Shown: positions 17,181 through 26,483, counted from the stretch's first letter. The stretch is DNA of 64,000 bases from JBBQUN01 sp963698395 (GCA_963698395.1 CAVOQQ010000001.1:806001-870000); one strand, 5' to 3'. Notes: generated from the sequence alone by a model not told the origin. Translations and numbers: made by a program.

Positions 17181-17200
17181 CGTAAACAACCGTAAAAAGC
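17181..17200. promoter_or_regulatory. AT-rich direct repeat upstream of the WXG100 operon
   Basis: CGTAAA occurs twice exactly ten bases apart (one helical turn) in an unusually AT-rich spot, about 90-105 nt upstream of the WXG100 start. This looks like a promoter or activator-binding region for the operon; no clear -35/-10 pair could be fixed. Confidence 0.35.
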
Positions 17201-17294
17201 AAGGGAAAAGGACACTCGGTGTCGATTGCTGCGCGGGCGGACCGACTGCGTGGGCTGACCAGGCGGTGTTCACGACACCGCCGCCTCCGGTCCC

Positions 17295-17300
17295 TACACT
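17295..17300 (+). promoter_or_regulatory. Putative -10 element for the mannosyltransferase, pointing to an ATC start
   Basis: TACACT is followed after exactly 6 nt by ATC at 17307, in frame with the mannosyltransferase. Every comparable element in this window is followed by ATG or GTG at this place. Confidence 0.45.
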
Positions 17301-17375
17301 TCGGGCATCGAAACCCGCCGCACTCATCCACTGCTGCCAGCGACACTGCTGGGACTGCTCGGAACGCTCACCCTC

Positions 17376-18758
17376 GTGGTCGGCGGAGCGCTCTCTGGCG
17401 CGTCGACGCACCTCGGAGGCGGACGCTGGTGGTCGGTGCCGACGGTTCCGGTCCGTCCCTCGGTCGATGTACTCGTTGCGCTCGTCGTGTTCTATTCCGG
17501 TCTGATCCTGTTGGCGAGAGGCTGGCTTCGGCTCCGGCGAGACGTGCGACGCAGCGGTGCATCCGTGAGCGCCATCGCCGTGGTGATCGTGATCTGGGCC
17601 CTGCCGCTGCTGGCCGGTCCGCCGCTCGGGAGTCGCGACGTCTACGCCTACGCCGCGCAGGGCAAGCTCGCCGACGAGGGGTTCGATCCGTACGTCCAAG
17701 GGCCGTCGGCCCTCGGTGATGATCCCGTCCTCGCCCCGGTCGACCCGATCTATCTCGATGCGCCGGTGCTGTACGGTCCCGTCTTCGTCGCGGTGTCGTC
17801 GGGCGTCAGTCGGGCGACCACCGATCTGGTGGTCGTCGTGATGGTCTTCCGGGCGATTGCGGTGCTCGGGCTGCTCGTCACCGGGCTCGCCGTCTACGAC
17901 ATCGCCAAGGGGCTCGGGCGCGATCCGGTCGACGCGATCGTGCTGACCATGGCCAATCCACTCGTGCTCCTCCACCTCGTTTCGGGCGCGCACAACGAAT
18001 CGCTGATGCTCGCCTTCCTCGTCGGCGGGGTCGCCGTCGGTCGTCGACCACACCTGCGGCTTCTCGGGATCGGTCTCTGTGCGTTCGCAGCCTCCATCAA
18101 GATGCCTGCCTTCTTCGGGGTGGCCTTCCTCGCATGGCCGTGGATCATCGAGGCGAATCCCTTGCGCGTCCGCGCTCGCCGCGCCGCGCTCGCTGCGATC
18201 GAGGCGTTCGCCGTCATTGCCCTGGCCGGTCATTTCACCGGCTGGGGGTGGGGCTGGGTCGATGCCATCACCGGCGCTCGTCCCGTCGACGCCTATCTCA
18301 GCCTCACCCGACTCGCCGGTGGTGCGGTGCAGGCCAGCGCAGGGATCCACGGCGACGAAGTACTGGAGGGGTTCCGGCTCGGGGGTCTGGCCATCGCCGG
18401 CCTCGCCGGCGCCTGGCTGCTCGTGCGGCGTTCACACACGCCCGAAGCCCTGGCGATCGCCCTGCTGGTCTTCGCCCTGCTGCATCCAACCACCCAACCG
18501 TGGTACTTCACCTGGGGACTCATGCTGTGGGCTGCATCGTCGGCGGGCAAGGAGAACCGTGCCTACATGTGGGGGTGCATCGGGGCGGCGTTCGTCGTGC
18601 TTCCCATGGGGCCGCATCTGGGCACCGTCGTACTCGACAACAGCAGTCTCCGTTCGTTCGGACTGGCGGCAGTCGCTCTGCTCGCCGTCATGGTCATCGG
18701 CACCGATGGCTCCTGGCGTCGACGACCATCTGCGCTGGTTGCCACCGTCGGGAGCTGA
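17376..18758 (+). CDS. Polyprenol-phosphomannose-dependent mannosyltransferase (MptA/MptB-like)
   Basis: This is a multi-spanning membrane GT-C glycosyltransferase like MptA/MptB, which adds alpha-1,6-mannose to lipoglycans on the outer side of the membrane. It has about 11-12 hydrophobic helices, and the SRDVYAYAAQGK motif sits in the first extracytoplasmic loop, where GT-C enzymes carry the catalytic acid. The first standard start is the GTG at 17376, but this cuts the first helix. In-frame coding extends back to 17307 (IETRRTHPLLPATLLG), where an ATC lies 6 nt after a TACACT -10-like element, and no ATG, GTG or TTG is available upstream before the stop at 17256. The true protein is probably 483 residues, with either an ATC start or a variant base at the start codon. 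Confidence 0.8.
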   Translation: MVGGALSGASTHLGGGRWWSVPTVPVRPSVDVLVALVVFYSGLILLARGWLRLRRDVRRSGASVSAIAVVIVIWALPLLAGPPLGSRDVYAYAAQGKLADEGFDPYVQGPSALGDDPVLAPVDPIYLDAPVLYGPVFVAVSSGVSRATTDLVVVVMVFRAIAVLGLLVTGLAVYDIAKGLGRDPVDAIVLTMANPLVLLHLVSGAHNESLMLAFLVGGVAVGRRPHLRLLGIGLCAFAASIKMPAFFGVAFLAWPWIIEANPLRVRARRAALAAIEAFAVIALAGHFTGWGWGWVDAITGARPVDAYLSLTRLAGGAVQASAGIHGDEVLEGFRLGGLAIAGLAGAWLLVRRSHTPEALAIALLVFALLHPTTQPWYFTWGLMLWAASSAGKENRAYMWGCIGAAFVVLPMGPHLGTVVLDNSSLRSFGLAAVALLAVMVIGTDGSWRRRPSALVATVGS

Positions 18759-18817
18759 TGGCCGGGAGCTCCACCGAGTAACCTCAAGGTTCAGTTGGCG
18801 TCGCCCGAGGGAGCATC

Positions 18818-20728
18818 ATGACCGAATCGAACCCGCACGGTTCTGACCCAGCGGTGCCCCAGCGGCCGGCGCGTCCCGGAGGCGAACCGCCTTCGCCCGT
18901 GCCACCCACCCCGCAAGCACCGCCGGCGGCGCCGAGCCCTCAGGCCCCGCCCGGGTATCAGCCGCCCCCGACTCCTCAGTACGCACCGCCGACCCAACGG
19001 ATCGACTACCCGCCGTCCGGCTATCCCGCTCCGCCCGGCGGCGAAGCGCCACCATCCAGCTATCCCCCCGCCGGCGCGGGTGGGGGACCGCCCCCGTTCC
19101 AGCCGCCGAGCTACGGCGGTGGCGGTGGCGCCGGTGGCGGTCTCCCACCTGCCGGTGAGTCCGGTGGTGGACGAGGGATGTGGTTGGTGATCGGCGGTCT
19201 CGTCGGTGCCCTCATCCTCGGCGTCGGCGGGTTCTTCGCGCTTCGGGGCGGCGGCGACGATCCCGACACCGGGGTCATCGCCGGGCAGGAGACCACCACC
19301 ACCGTCGGCTCGACGACCACCGAGACCTCGAGTGTCGAGGAAACCACCACGACTGCCGATCTCCCCGATCCCGTCACCACCGATCTGGTCGCCACCTCGG
19401 TCGTGCAGATCTTCCCGGCGGTCAACGGCGTTCCCGTGTGTCAAGGATCGGGCACCATCGTCAGCAGCGACGGCCTGATCGTCACCAATGCCCACGTCGT
19501 CGAGAAGTTCGGCGATTGCAGCTACGACTCGTTGCAGATCGCGATCACCTCATCGGCCGACTCGGCACCGGAGGTTCGCTACCTGGCCGAGGTGTACGCG
19601 CTCGACCGGGCGCTCGACATCGCCGTCGTCGGCGTGGCCTACGACCTCGATGGCAATCCGATCCAGGTATCGGATCTTGCCGCCATCACGATCGGCGACT
19701 CCGATGCCGTCGGCCTCGGTGATCGCATTCGCATCCTCGGATACCCGTCACTGGGTGGTGACACCATCACCTTCACCAGCGGATCGGTCTCGGGGTTCAC
19801 CGCCGAAGCGGGTATCGCCGAGCGAGCGTTCATCAAGACCGACGCCACCATCTCGGGTGGGAACAGTGGCGGCCTCGCCATCAACGACGAGTTCGAGATG
19901 ATCGGCATCCCGACGCAGGCCTCCGGTGGTGCCAATCTCGATGTCGCCGACTGCCGTGTGGTCACCGACACCAATGGCGACGGATTCGTCGACGAACTCG
20001 ACTCGTGCATCCCGATCGGTGGCTTCATCAACGGCATCCGGCCGGTGAACCTCGCCGTCGACCTCATCGAGGCCGCTGCTGCCCGGGTGCCGGTGCAGCA
20101 GGAAGCCCCGCCGGTGGATTTCAGCACCGAAGGCGTCTTCTTCGGCCTCGTCATGACCTCCGACGTCGACGAAGCCACCGGTCCGGTCGATGAGGTCACG
20201 TATCTGCCATCGGGTGCCTCCCAGGTCTGCGCCGTGTTCGACTACGAAGGCATGGTCGACGGGACCATCTGGGATGCGCTCTGGTTCTACGAAGGCGAAT
20301 TGGCCGAAATCAGCTCCTTCATCGAGGCCGAGTGGATCGGTGGACCGGAAGGGAGCTGGTGGGTGTGTGCGACCGGCGACGTCGATGGTGTGCCCGACGG
20401 GCTCTACGAGCTCCAGTTGAACATCCAGGCGGAAGTCATGGCCGACGACACCATCCGCGTCGGCGGACCGCCACCGGTCGACTTCACGGTCGTCAACGAC
20501 ACGCCCAGCGGCGTCTGCTACCTCTACATCACCCCGACGGTTGCGCTCGGGTGGGGCACCGACGACCTCGGCCCGGAGCAGACGATCGCACCGGGTGAAG
20601 AGGTCGTGCTCCAGCTTCCACCCGATCGCTACGACTTCCGGACGACCGATTGCGACCTCGAAATCGGTCCCGAGGTGTTCGAGATCGACATCGTCGGTGG
20701 TGAGCGGGTGCTGCTCTCCGGCGGATGA
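18818..20728 (+). CDS. Membrane-anchored trypsin-like serine protease with proline-rich N-terminus
   Basis: The protein has 636 residues. The first 120 are a Pro/Gly/Tyr-rich cytoplasmic segment. One membrane helix follows (about 124-145), then a Thr-rich linker and a trypsin-fold domain with an intact triad: His226 in TNAHVV, Asp267 in ALDIAVV and Ser350 in GGNSGG. This is the HtrA/DegP type of protease domain on the outer face of the membrane, but no PDZ domain is seen. Instead, an acidic calcium-like loop (DTNGDGFVDELDS) follows the Ser, and two beta-rich domains of unknown family fill the C-terminus. A GGGAG site precedes the ATG. Its targets are likely envelope proteins. Confidence 0.85.
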   Translation: MTESNPHGSDPAVPQRPARPGGEPPSPVPPTPQAPPAAPSPQAPPGYQPPPTPQYAPPTQRIDYPPSGYPAPPGGEAPPSSYPPAGAGGGPPPFQPPSYGGGGGAGGGLPPAGESGGGRGMWLVIGGLVGALILGVGGFFALRGGGDDPDTGVIAGQETTTTVGSTTTETSSVEETTTTADLPDPVTTDLVATSVVQIFPAVNGVPVCQGSGTIVSSDGLIVTNAHVVEKFGDCSYDSLQIAITSSADSAPEVRYLAEVYALDRALDIAVVGVAYDLDGNPIQVSDLAAITIGDSDAVGLGDRIRILGYPSLGGDTITFTSGSVSGFTAEAGIAERAFIKTDATISGGNSGGLAINDEFEMIGIPTQASGGANLDVADCRVVTDTNGDGFVDELDSCIPIGGFINGIRPVNLAVDLIEAAAARVPVQQEAPPVDFSTEGVFFGLVMTSDVDEATGPVDEVTYLPSGASQVCAVFDYEGMVDGTIWDALWFYEGELAEISSFIEAEWIGGPEGSWWVCATGDVDGVPDGLYELQLNIQAEVMADDTIRVGGPPPVDFTVVNDTPSGVCYLYITPTVALGWGTDDLGPEQTIAPGEEVVLQLPPDRYDFRTTDCDLEIGPEVFEIDIVGGERVLLSGG

Positions 20729-20734
20729 CCGGTC

Positions 20735-20771
20735 GATCATCCCATCGCCGGATCGGGGGATGGGAATGATC
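20735..20771 (+). terminator. Hairpin after the serine protease gene
   Basis: GATCATCCCATC pairs with GATGGG-a-ATGATC, twelve pairs with one bulged base and a 12-nt loop. It starts seven bases after the protease stop codon. There is no T-run, as is common in high-GC actinobacteria. Confidence 0.55.
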
Positions 20772-20825
20772 CATCGTTATCGTGGTTGAGTACGGTCACG
20801 ACCGGCCCCTGAGGAGCACAAGACC

Positions 20826-21470
20826 TTGAGCAGCACCGATCTCGATCCCACGAACATCGAAACCCCCATTCTGGCGGTGAGTGAAGAGGCACTGGCGACG
20901 GTCCTCGAGGTTCGGGCGTCTGAAGATGATCCTGCGGGCACGGCGCTGCGAGTCGAGATCACCGGCTCGAACATGACCGAGTACCAATACGCACTCGAAC
21001 TGGTTGCCATCAGCGAAGCCGCTGCCGACGACGCGATCTATCACCAAGGTGCACACGGCGAGCTCACCGTCATCATCCCGGCGAACTCGGTCGACAACAT
21101 GCAGGGCTCCATCCTCGACGTCCCGGCGAACGCCGGCGCCGGCGGGCTCGTCATCCGCAATCCGAATCAGCCGAATCCACTGGCCGGACTCGACCTCGAA
21201 CTCGAGGGTGAGCTGCCGCAGAAGGTCCAGGCCGTCCTCGACCAGGCGATCAACCCGGCACTGGCGTCCCACGGCGGCTACGCCAGCCTGGCCGGCGTCG
21301 ACGACACGAAGGTCTACGTCACCATGGGCGGCGGTTGTCAGGGGTGCGCAGCCAGTGCCATGACGCTGCAAGAGGGCATCAAGACCATGCTCATGGATGC
21401 TCTGCCCGAGATCAGCGAAGTGCTCGATGCCACCGATCACTCGGCAGGTGAGAACCCCTTCTACACCTGA
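20826..21470 (+). CDS. NfuA-like iron-sulfur cluster carrier protein
   Basis: This 214-residue protein combines an N-terminal degenerate A-type (HesB/IscA-like) domain, which lacks the usual cysteines, with a C-terminal NifU-type domain carrying CxxC (GGGCQGCAAS). That is the NfuA layout; such proteins deliver Fe-S clusters to target enzymes. The TTG start at 20826 is set by GAGGAG ten bases upstream. Candidate clients in the window include MoaA and the ferredoxin at 63.5 kb, though this link is only inferred. It converges on folD with a 26-nt gap. Confidence 0.85.
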   Translation: MSSTDLDPTNIETPILAVSEEALATVLEVRASEDDPAGTALRVEITGSNMTEYQYALELVAISEAAADDAIYHQGAHGELTVIIPANSVDNMQGSILDVPANAGAGGLVIRNPNQPNPLAGLDLELEGELPQKVQAVLDQAINPALASHGGYASLAGVDDTKVYVTMGGGCQGCAASAMTLQEGIKTMLMDALPEISEVLDATDHSAGENPFYT

Positions 21471-21496
21471 GACCGAGCCGCTCCGTTCGAGGGCGC

Positions 21497-22402
21497 TCAG
21501 GTAGGAAACGCGCCGAGCATGCGCGCGGCGGCGAGCGTGTTCTCGAGCACGCACGCGATGGTCATCGGACCGGTGCCGCCCGGCATCGGCGTGATGGCTC
21601 CGGCAATTGCCTGGACGGCATCGAAGTCGACGTCGCCGACGATGCCGGCTTCGGTGCGAGAGACCCCGACATCGATCACGGCCGCGCCCGGCTTGACGTG
21701 GGCCGACGTGATCATTCGGGCACTCCCGGCGGCGGCGACGATGATGTCGGCTTCGCGACACACCTCGATCATGTCGGTGGTGCGGGAGTGGGCCAGGGTG
21801 GCCGTGGCGTCGATGCCACGTCGAGCGAAGAGCAACTGCATCGGGAGACCGACGAGCGTGGATCGACCGATCACCACGGCCCGTTTGCCGACCGTCTCGA
21901 CGCCGTAGCGCTGGAGGAGCCGGAGCACACCGAGCGGGGTGGCCGGGACGTGACCGGGCAGATTGCGCACCAGGCGACCCAGTGACTGGGTGGTGAGGCC
22001 GTCGACGTCTTTCTCGGCCGGGAGCATGGCCAGCACCGGCTCGGGGTCGAGGTGTGCCGGCATGGGAAGCTGGCAGAGGATCCCGTGGACGCCGGAATCG
22101 GCGACCAGTTCGGCGACGGCCTCCTCCACCTGCGCTTGGGTTGCGTCTTGGGGCAGCCCGACGTGACGAGACACCATGCCGGCCTCTTCGGCCTTGCGAT
22201 GCTTCATGCGCACGTAGATCTGGCTCGGCTTGTCGTCGCCGACCAGCACGGTGGTCAAGCACACCGGTGGGTTGCCGGCCGCGGCGATCGTGGCGGCCAG
22301 TTCGAGCACCGTCTCGTCTCGGAGGCGATTGCCGTCGAGCAGTACCGCACCGCCCGGTGTGTGCTCGATCGGGCGGTCGGGAGTGGCTACGTCGTTGCTC
22401 AT
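21497..22402 (-). CDS. folD: Methylenetetrahydrofolate dehydrogenase/cyclohydrolase
   Basis: FolD interconverts 5,10-methylene-THF, methenyl-THF and 10-formyl-THF with NADP in the cytoplasm. Signature motifs are the substrate-site Tyr/Lys region (SQIYVRMKHRKAEEAG), GILCQLPMP, the KDVDGLT loop, VIGRSTLVGLP for NADP binding and the PMPGGTGPMT C-terminal motif. The start is the ATG at 22402 after a GAGGA site; the open frame continues upstream but overlaps purU. It sits 35 nt downstream of purU on the same strand, and together they control the formyl-THF pool. Confidence 0.95.
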   Translation of the reverse strand: MSNDVATPDRPIEHTPGGAVLLDGNRLRDETVLELAATIAAAGNPPVCLTTVLVGDDKPSQIYVRMKHRKAEEAGMVSRHVGLPQDATQAQVEEAVAELVADSGVHGILCQLPMPAHLDPEPVLAMLPAEKDVDGLTTQSLGRLVRNLPGHVPATPLGVLRLLQRYGVETVGKRAVVIGRSTLVGLPMQLLFARRGIDATATLAHSRTTDMIEVCREADIIVAAAGSARMITSAHVKPGAAVIDVGVSRTEAGIVGDVDFDAVQAIAGAITPMPGGTGPMTIACVLENTLAAARMLGAFPT

Positions 22403-22437
22403 CGCTGGGTCCTCGTCGTCGGGGCGGTCTCGGGGCG

Positions 22438-23283
22438 TCAGGGAAAGACGATGGTCCGATTCCCAACGGTCAGAATACGGTCTTCGGCCCAGTAACGAAC
22501 CGCTCGGGACAGAACCCGGCGCTCCACGTCCTGGCCCAGCCGGGTCAGCATTGCCGGTGTGTCCGCGTGGGTGACCCGCACGACGTCTTGTTCGATGATC
22601 GGTCCCTCGTCGAGTTCGGCCGTGACGAAGTGGGCGGTGGCCCCGACGATCTTGACCCCCCGCTCGAACGCCTGGTGGTAGGGTCTGGCGCCTTTGAAAC
22701 CCGGCAGGAACGAGTGATGGATGTTGATCGCCCGACCGGCGAGCTCGGTGGTGAGGTCGTCGCTCAGGATCTGCATGTAGCGAGCCAGGACCACGAGGTC
22801 GATCTGGTGTTCCACCACCAGCGCCAGCAAGGCCGCCTCCTGCTGGGCCTTGGTGGCGGGGCTGATCGGCAGATGAACGAAGGGGATCCCCTCGCGCTCG
22901 GCGAGCGGTGCGAGGTCGGGATGGTTCGACACGATGATCGGCAGATCGACCGCGAGCTCGCCGGTTCGCCACTGGTAGAGCAGATCGACCAGGCAGTGGT
23001 CGTACTTCGAGACCATGATGAGCACTCGCGGCCGGTGGTCGAGCGGTCGCAGTGACAGCTTCGCCTGATAGCCGACCAGCCGGTCCTCGAGCAACGCGGC
23101 GATTGCGTCGGAGTCGTCGCTCGCCGCGTCGAACACCGTGCGCATGCAGAACGTGCCGGAGAGCGGGTCGCCGAACTGGGCGTTCTCGACGATGTTTCCG
23201 TCGACCTCGAGCAACGCCGAGCAGACCGTGTGGACGATGCCCGGACGATCAGGGCAGGTGAGCGTCAGGATGTGGCGAGGCAC
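22438..23283 (-). CDS. purU: Formyltetrahydrofolate deformylase
   Basis: PurU hydrolyses 10-formyl-THF to THF and formate. The 281-residue protein has the N-terminal ACT domain (LTLTCPDRPGIVHTV) and a formyltransferase-type catalytic domain with NIHHSFLPGFKGARPY and the catalytic Asp region VTAELDEGPIIEQD. Both are complete. The GTG start at 23283 lies 12 nt from the stop of the FKBP gene. The order FKBP-purU-folD on one strand suggests co-transcription. Confidence 0.94.
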   Translation of the reverse strand: MPRHILTLTCPDRPGIVHTVCSALLEVDGNIVENAQFGDPLSGTFCMRTVFDAASDDSDAIAALLEDRLVGYQAKLSLRPLDHRPRVLIMVSKYDHCLVDLLYQWRTGELAVDLPIIVSNHPDLAPLAEREGIPFVHLPISPATKAQQEAALLALVVEHQIDLVVLARYMQILSDDLTTELAGRAINIHHSFLPGFKGARPYHQAFERGVKIVGATAHFVTAELDEGPIIEQDVVRVTHADTPAMLTRLGQDVERRVLSRAVRYWAEDRILTVGNRTIVFP

Positions 23284-23294
23284 GGTGGTGTCGA

Positions 23295-23711
23295 TCAGCC
23301 GAACGACACGAGCTCGACGTCGAACGTGAGCGCCTGACCGGCCAACCGATGGTTGGCGTCGATCGTGACGGAGCTCTCGTCGACGGCGATGATCTCGGCC
23401 GGCATGTTGCCCGCCGACACCTGATCGCCGACCTTGATGCCGGGAGGGGCCTGTTCGGCCGGGACCGTGATGATCATGTCGTCGCGGCGCTCGCCGTAGG
23501 CATCGGCCGCCTCCATGCGCACGGTGCGGGACTCACCGACGCTGAGTCCTCGGACCGCTTGATCGAACCCACTGATCACCTGGCCCGAGCCAACCACGAA
23601 CTCGAGCGGTTCGCGGCCGGCGGAGGAGTCGAACTGGCTGCCATCGTCGAGCGTTCCGGTGTAGTGGACGGCGACGGCGTCGCCGTCGTTTGCGGTGCGG
23701 GCGTCGTTCAT
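23295..23711 (-). CDS. FKBP-type peptidyl-prolyl isomerase (SlyD-like)
   Basis: A 138-residue FKBP isomerase of the SlyD type, with an FKBP core (VHYTGTLDDGSQFDSS) and an inserted flap domain. The C-terminal FKBP strand (LTFDVELVSF) is intact. It lacks the His/Cys-rich metal-binding tail of E. coli SlyD, so it probably serves in folding rather than nickel handling. The start is fixed by GAGGAGCTGCCCAC before the ATG. Confidence 0.9.
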   Translation of the reverse strand: MNDARTANDGDAVAVHYTGTLDDGSQFDSSAGREPLEFVVGSGQVISGFDQAVRGLSVGESRTVRMEAADAYGERRDDMIITVPAEQAPPGIKVGDQVSAGNMPAEIIAVDESSVTIDANHRLAGQALTFDVELVSFG

Positions 23712-23853
23712 GTGGGCAGCTCCTCGGCTCTGGGTGAGTCGACAACGATAGGAACGACGGGCCTCGGAGACAACGGCAGCGGTGCTCGGCTCATAGATCG
23801 GCGAAGGTCGGCCGAAGCTGTCAGGGACCTGCGAAACCGAGGAGACGACCGCT

Positions 23854-24678
23854 GTGGCCGATGACGAGGAGATCCACAACACCACGGTGCGGACCGTGCT
23901 GGGCTCCTCGCGGCGTGAGCATCGTTGGGACCTCGCCCACGAAGTGGACATCACGACCGTGCTCGGCAAGTCGTTCTTCGACCTGAGACTGGCGCGACCG
24001 ATGGGCGAAACCGACGTGGAGATCTCGATCTCGTGTTTCCTCGGGTCGGTCGAACTGCTCGTTCCCGTCGGCACGAGGGTGACGCTCGAAGGTTCGACCT
24101 TCCTCGCCGGGGCCTCCTCGGACGTCTCCGGTGAGGAGGATGCACCGCCCAGCGACGAACCGGGTGTCGATCTGGCGGGCACGATGCTGCCCCGCCTCGA
24201 CATCTCGGCCACTGCGGTTCTGGGACGGGTGCGTGTGCGCACACCGGATCGACCCGAACGGGCGCGGCCCCAGCGGTTCGCTCGCTTCCGACGCAAGAAG
24301 GCCAAGGCGACACCGGCACGGCAGCGGGCGCTGGCCGACATCCTCGCGGAGACCGATGCGGTGGACCGCCGACCGGTCGTGCCGTCGCGAACGGCGCCGG
24401 CGTACGAGCCGATTGCCACCTACGAACCGGCACCGGCTCCGACGCACCATGAGGCGCCGACCGTCGACGGGGGTGCGTCGCTCCACGACGCCGACATCGT
24501 CGTTTCGGCCTCGCCACCCGAAGCGCCCTCGGCTCGGATCGATGCCGACATCACCCGGACCACGCCGGCGACCGATGCCGGTCCGGTCGACATGACCTTC
24601 ACCAAGTCCGAGCCGTCCGCTTCGCTCGACGATTTCGATCCAGCGGACTTCCCTGACGACGCACCCGTTCCCAGCTGA
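23854..24678 (+). CDS. LiaF-like domain protein with a long acidic, disordered tail
   Basis: The first 90 residues contain a beta-rich stretch (EVDITTVLGKSFFDLRLA, then ISISCFLGSVELLVP) that resembles the C-terminal domain of LiaF and cell-wall-stress-response membrane proteins. No membrane helix or DUF1707 domain precedes it. Residues from about 140 to the end are Pro/Ala/Asp-rich and probably disordered. The GTG start at 23854 lies close after GAGGAG. The role is unknown; a cell-envelope sensing link is a weak inference from the fold. Confidence 0.65.
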   Translation: MADDEEIHNTTVRTVLGSSRREHRWDLAHEVDITTVLGKSFFDLRLARPMGETDVEISISCFLGSVELLVPVGTRVTLEGSTFLAGASSDVSGEEDAPPSDEPGVDLAGTMLPRLDISATAVLGRVRVRTPDRPERARPQRFARFRRKKAKATPARQRALADILAETDAVDRRPVVPSRTAPAYEPIATYEPAPAPTHHEAPTVDGGASLHDADIVVSASPPEAPSARIDADITRTTPATDAGPVDMTFTKSEPSASLDDFDPADFPDDAPVPS

Positions 24679-24699
24679 GCCGGCCCTCGGGCCCCAGGG

Positions 24700-25512
24700 T
24701 CAGTACGCCATGCCCCCGTCGATCTTGATCACCGAGCCCGTCGTGTAGCTCGATGCGTCCGAGGCGAGGTAGAGCGCCGCCCCGACGACTTCGTGCGGCA
24801 GACCACCGCGGCGGAGGGGGATGGTGGCCTCGGCCCGCTTGGCGAAGGCATCGAGGTCCCAGGCATCGGCGATGTCGGTGAGGAAGGGACCGGGCATGAT
24901 CGTGTTGACTCGCACGCTCGGGGCGTACTCCCGGGCAAAGGCAACGCTCAGCGCATTGAGCCCCGCCTTGGCCGCTCCATAGGCCGCCTCCGCCGGGGTC
25001 GGCTGGACGGCAGCGATCGAGCTGACGTTGATGATCGAACCACCCGTACCGCTGTCGGCCATGCGCTTGCCCGCTGCCGCCATGAGGCGGAACGGGCCCT
25101 TCAGATTGACCTCGAGCACCTTGTCGTAGAGCGCTTCGGTGACGTTGGCGAGGGAGTCGTAGAGGGGCGACAGTCCGGCGTTGTTGACCAGCACGTCGCA
25201 GCGCCCGAATTCCTCGTAGACCTGGTCGATGAGCGCGTCGCACTGATCCCAGTAGCCGACGTGGCAGGCGACCGGAAGCGCTCGTCGTCCGGTGGTGCTC
25301 TCGATCTCGGTGGCGAGCAATTCACAGGCAGGGATCTTCCTGCTGGCGATCACCACATCGGCGCCGCAGCGGGCGAACGCCCGAACCATCTGGCGCCCGA
25401 GACCGCGGCTGCCGCCGGTCACGACCGCCACCTTGCCGCTCAGGTCGAACAGGTCGAGCGGCTGTTCGGTGAGCTGATCGGCGGCTTCGTCGTGTGACCC
25501 GGTGCCGCTCAT
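24700..25512 (-). CDS. SDR family oxidoreductase
   Basis: A 270-residue short-chain dehydrogenase with TGGSRGLG, NNAGL, VSS and the YGAAK active site, plus a C-terminal TGSVIKIDGG. All catalytic residues are present. Its start overlaps the stop of the upstream quinone oxidoreductase by four bases, so the pair is translationally coupled and probably acts in one degradation or reduction pathway. The substrate is unknown. Confidence 0.88.
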   Translation of the reverse strand: MSGTGSHDEAADQLTEQPLDLFDLSGKVAVVTGGSRGLGRQMVRAFARCGADVVIASRKIPACELLATEIESTTGRRALPVACHVGYWDQCDALIDQVYEEFGRCDVLVNNAGLSPLYDSLANVTEALYDKVLEVNLKGPFRLMAAAGKRMADSGTGGSIINVSSIAAVQPTPAEAAYGAAKAGLNALSVAFAREYAPSVRVNTIMPGPFLTDIADAWDLDAFAKRAEATIPLRRGGLPHEVVGAALYLASDASSYTTGSVIKIDGGMAY

Positions 25513-26483
25513 GGTGCGATCACGACCTTGCCCTTGGTGCGGCGGTTGTCGAGGTCGTCGAGGGCTTCGACGGCCTCATCGAGCGGGCGAACGGCGTCGA
25601 TCAGCGGGTCGATGTGGCCCGTTGCGTACAGCTCGCAGATGCGGTCCCAGCCGCGGCGCAACGCCCCGGGGTCTCGGTCGAGGCTGGCACCCCAGTGGAC
25701 ACCGACGATCGAGTAGTTCTTGAGGAGGATGTGGTTCGCCGGTGCGTCGGGAATACGTCCGCTGGTGAAGCCGATGACGAGCAGACGACCGTCCCACGCC
25801 ATCGTGCGCCGCACCTGATCGAAGATGTCGCCGCCCACGGCTTCGTAGCAGACGTCGACACCGCGACCGTCGGTCGCGGCCCGGACGGCCTCGACCACAT
25901 CGACTTCCTTGTAATCGAATGCGGCATCGGCACCGAGGTCGAGCACGGTCTTGACCTTGTCGGGTCCGCCGGCCAGACCGATCACATTGGCCCCCATGGC
26001 CTTGCCGACCTGGATGGCCGACGAGCCGACGCCGCCGGCTGCTGCGGTGACGAGCATCGTCTCGCCCGGCTTCAGGTGGGCTCGCTCATCGAGCGCGAAG
26101 ACGGTCGTGCCGTAGTTGGTGAGCAGGCAGGCCGCGTGTTCGAAGCTCATCGCGTCGGGGATGGGGAAGCAGGCCGCGGCCGGGAACTCGGCCTTCTCGG
26201 CCAGGCCACCGTTGCCCATGACCAGCACACGATCGCCGACTGTCACCGAGGTGACACCGTCGCCGACCGACGACACGACGCCGGCGATCTCGCCTCCGGG
26301 CGTGAACGGCAGTTTGGGTTTGACCTGGTAGCCACCGCGAATCTGGAGCAGGTCGGGGAACTTGAGCCCGCACGCCTTCACGTCGACGACCACGTTGCCG
26401 GCACGCGGGGTGGGGTCGTCGACCTCGACGAGCTGGAGTACCTCGGTCGGTTCGCCAAGCTCGGTCACTTGCCATGCGCGCAT
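25509..26483 (-). CDS. Zinc-free MDR family NADPH:quinone oxidoreductase
   Basis: This 324-residue medium-chain dehydrogenase/reductase of the QOR type reduces quinones or enones with NADPH. The N-terminal GroES-like fold (CGLKFPDLLQIRGGY) is followed by a Rossmann domain with AAAGGVGSSAIQVGK. The catalytic zinc ligands of alcohol dehydrogenases are missing, as usual for QORs. The ATG at 26483 follows a GAGGTAG site. The divergent or co-directional TetR gene upstream (26590-27162, same strand) makes TetR control plausible. Confidence 0.9.
   Translation of the reverse strand: MRAWQVTELGEPTEVLQLVEVDDPTPRAGNVVVDVKACGLKFPDLLQIRGGYQVKPKLPFTPGGEIAGVVSSVGDGVTSVTVGDRVLVMGNGGLAEKAEFPAAACFPIPDAMSFEHAACLLTNYGTTVFALDERAHLKPGETMLVTAAAGGVGSSAIQVGKAMGANVIGLAGGPDKVKTVLDLGADAAFDYKEVDVVEAVRAATDGRGVDVCYEAVGGDIFDQVRRTMAWDGRLLVIGFTSGRIPDAPANHILLKNYSIVGVHWGASLDRDPGALRRGWDRICELYATGHIDPLIDAVRPLDEAVEALDDLDNRRTKGKVVIAP

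Noticed and set aside
16199..17215. An N-terminal extension of the 333-residue protein making it 672 residues.
   Set aside because: The extension overlaps two well-supported genes (WXG100 and its partner) and is low-complexity Arg/Pro; the ATG at 16198 fits better.
18818..19180. Proline-rich N-terminus of the serine protease as a sequencing artefact.
   Set aside because: The frame is clean through the stretch and such Pro/Gly/Tyr-rich cytoplasmic tails are common in actinobacterial membrane proteins.
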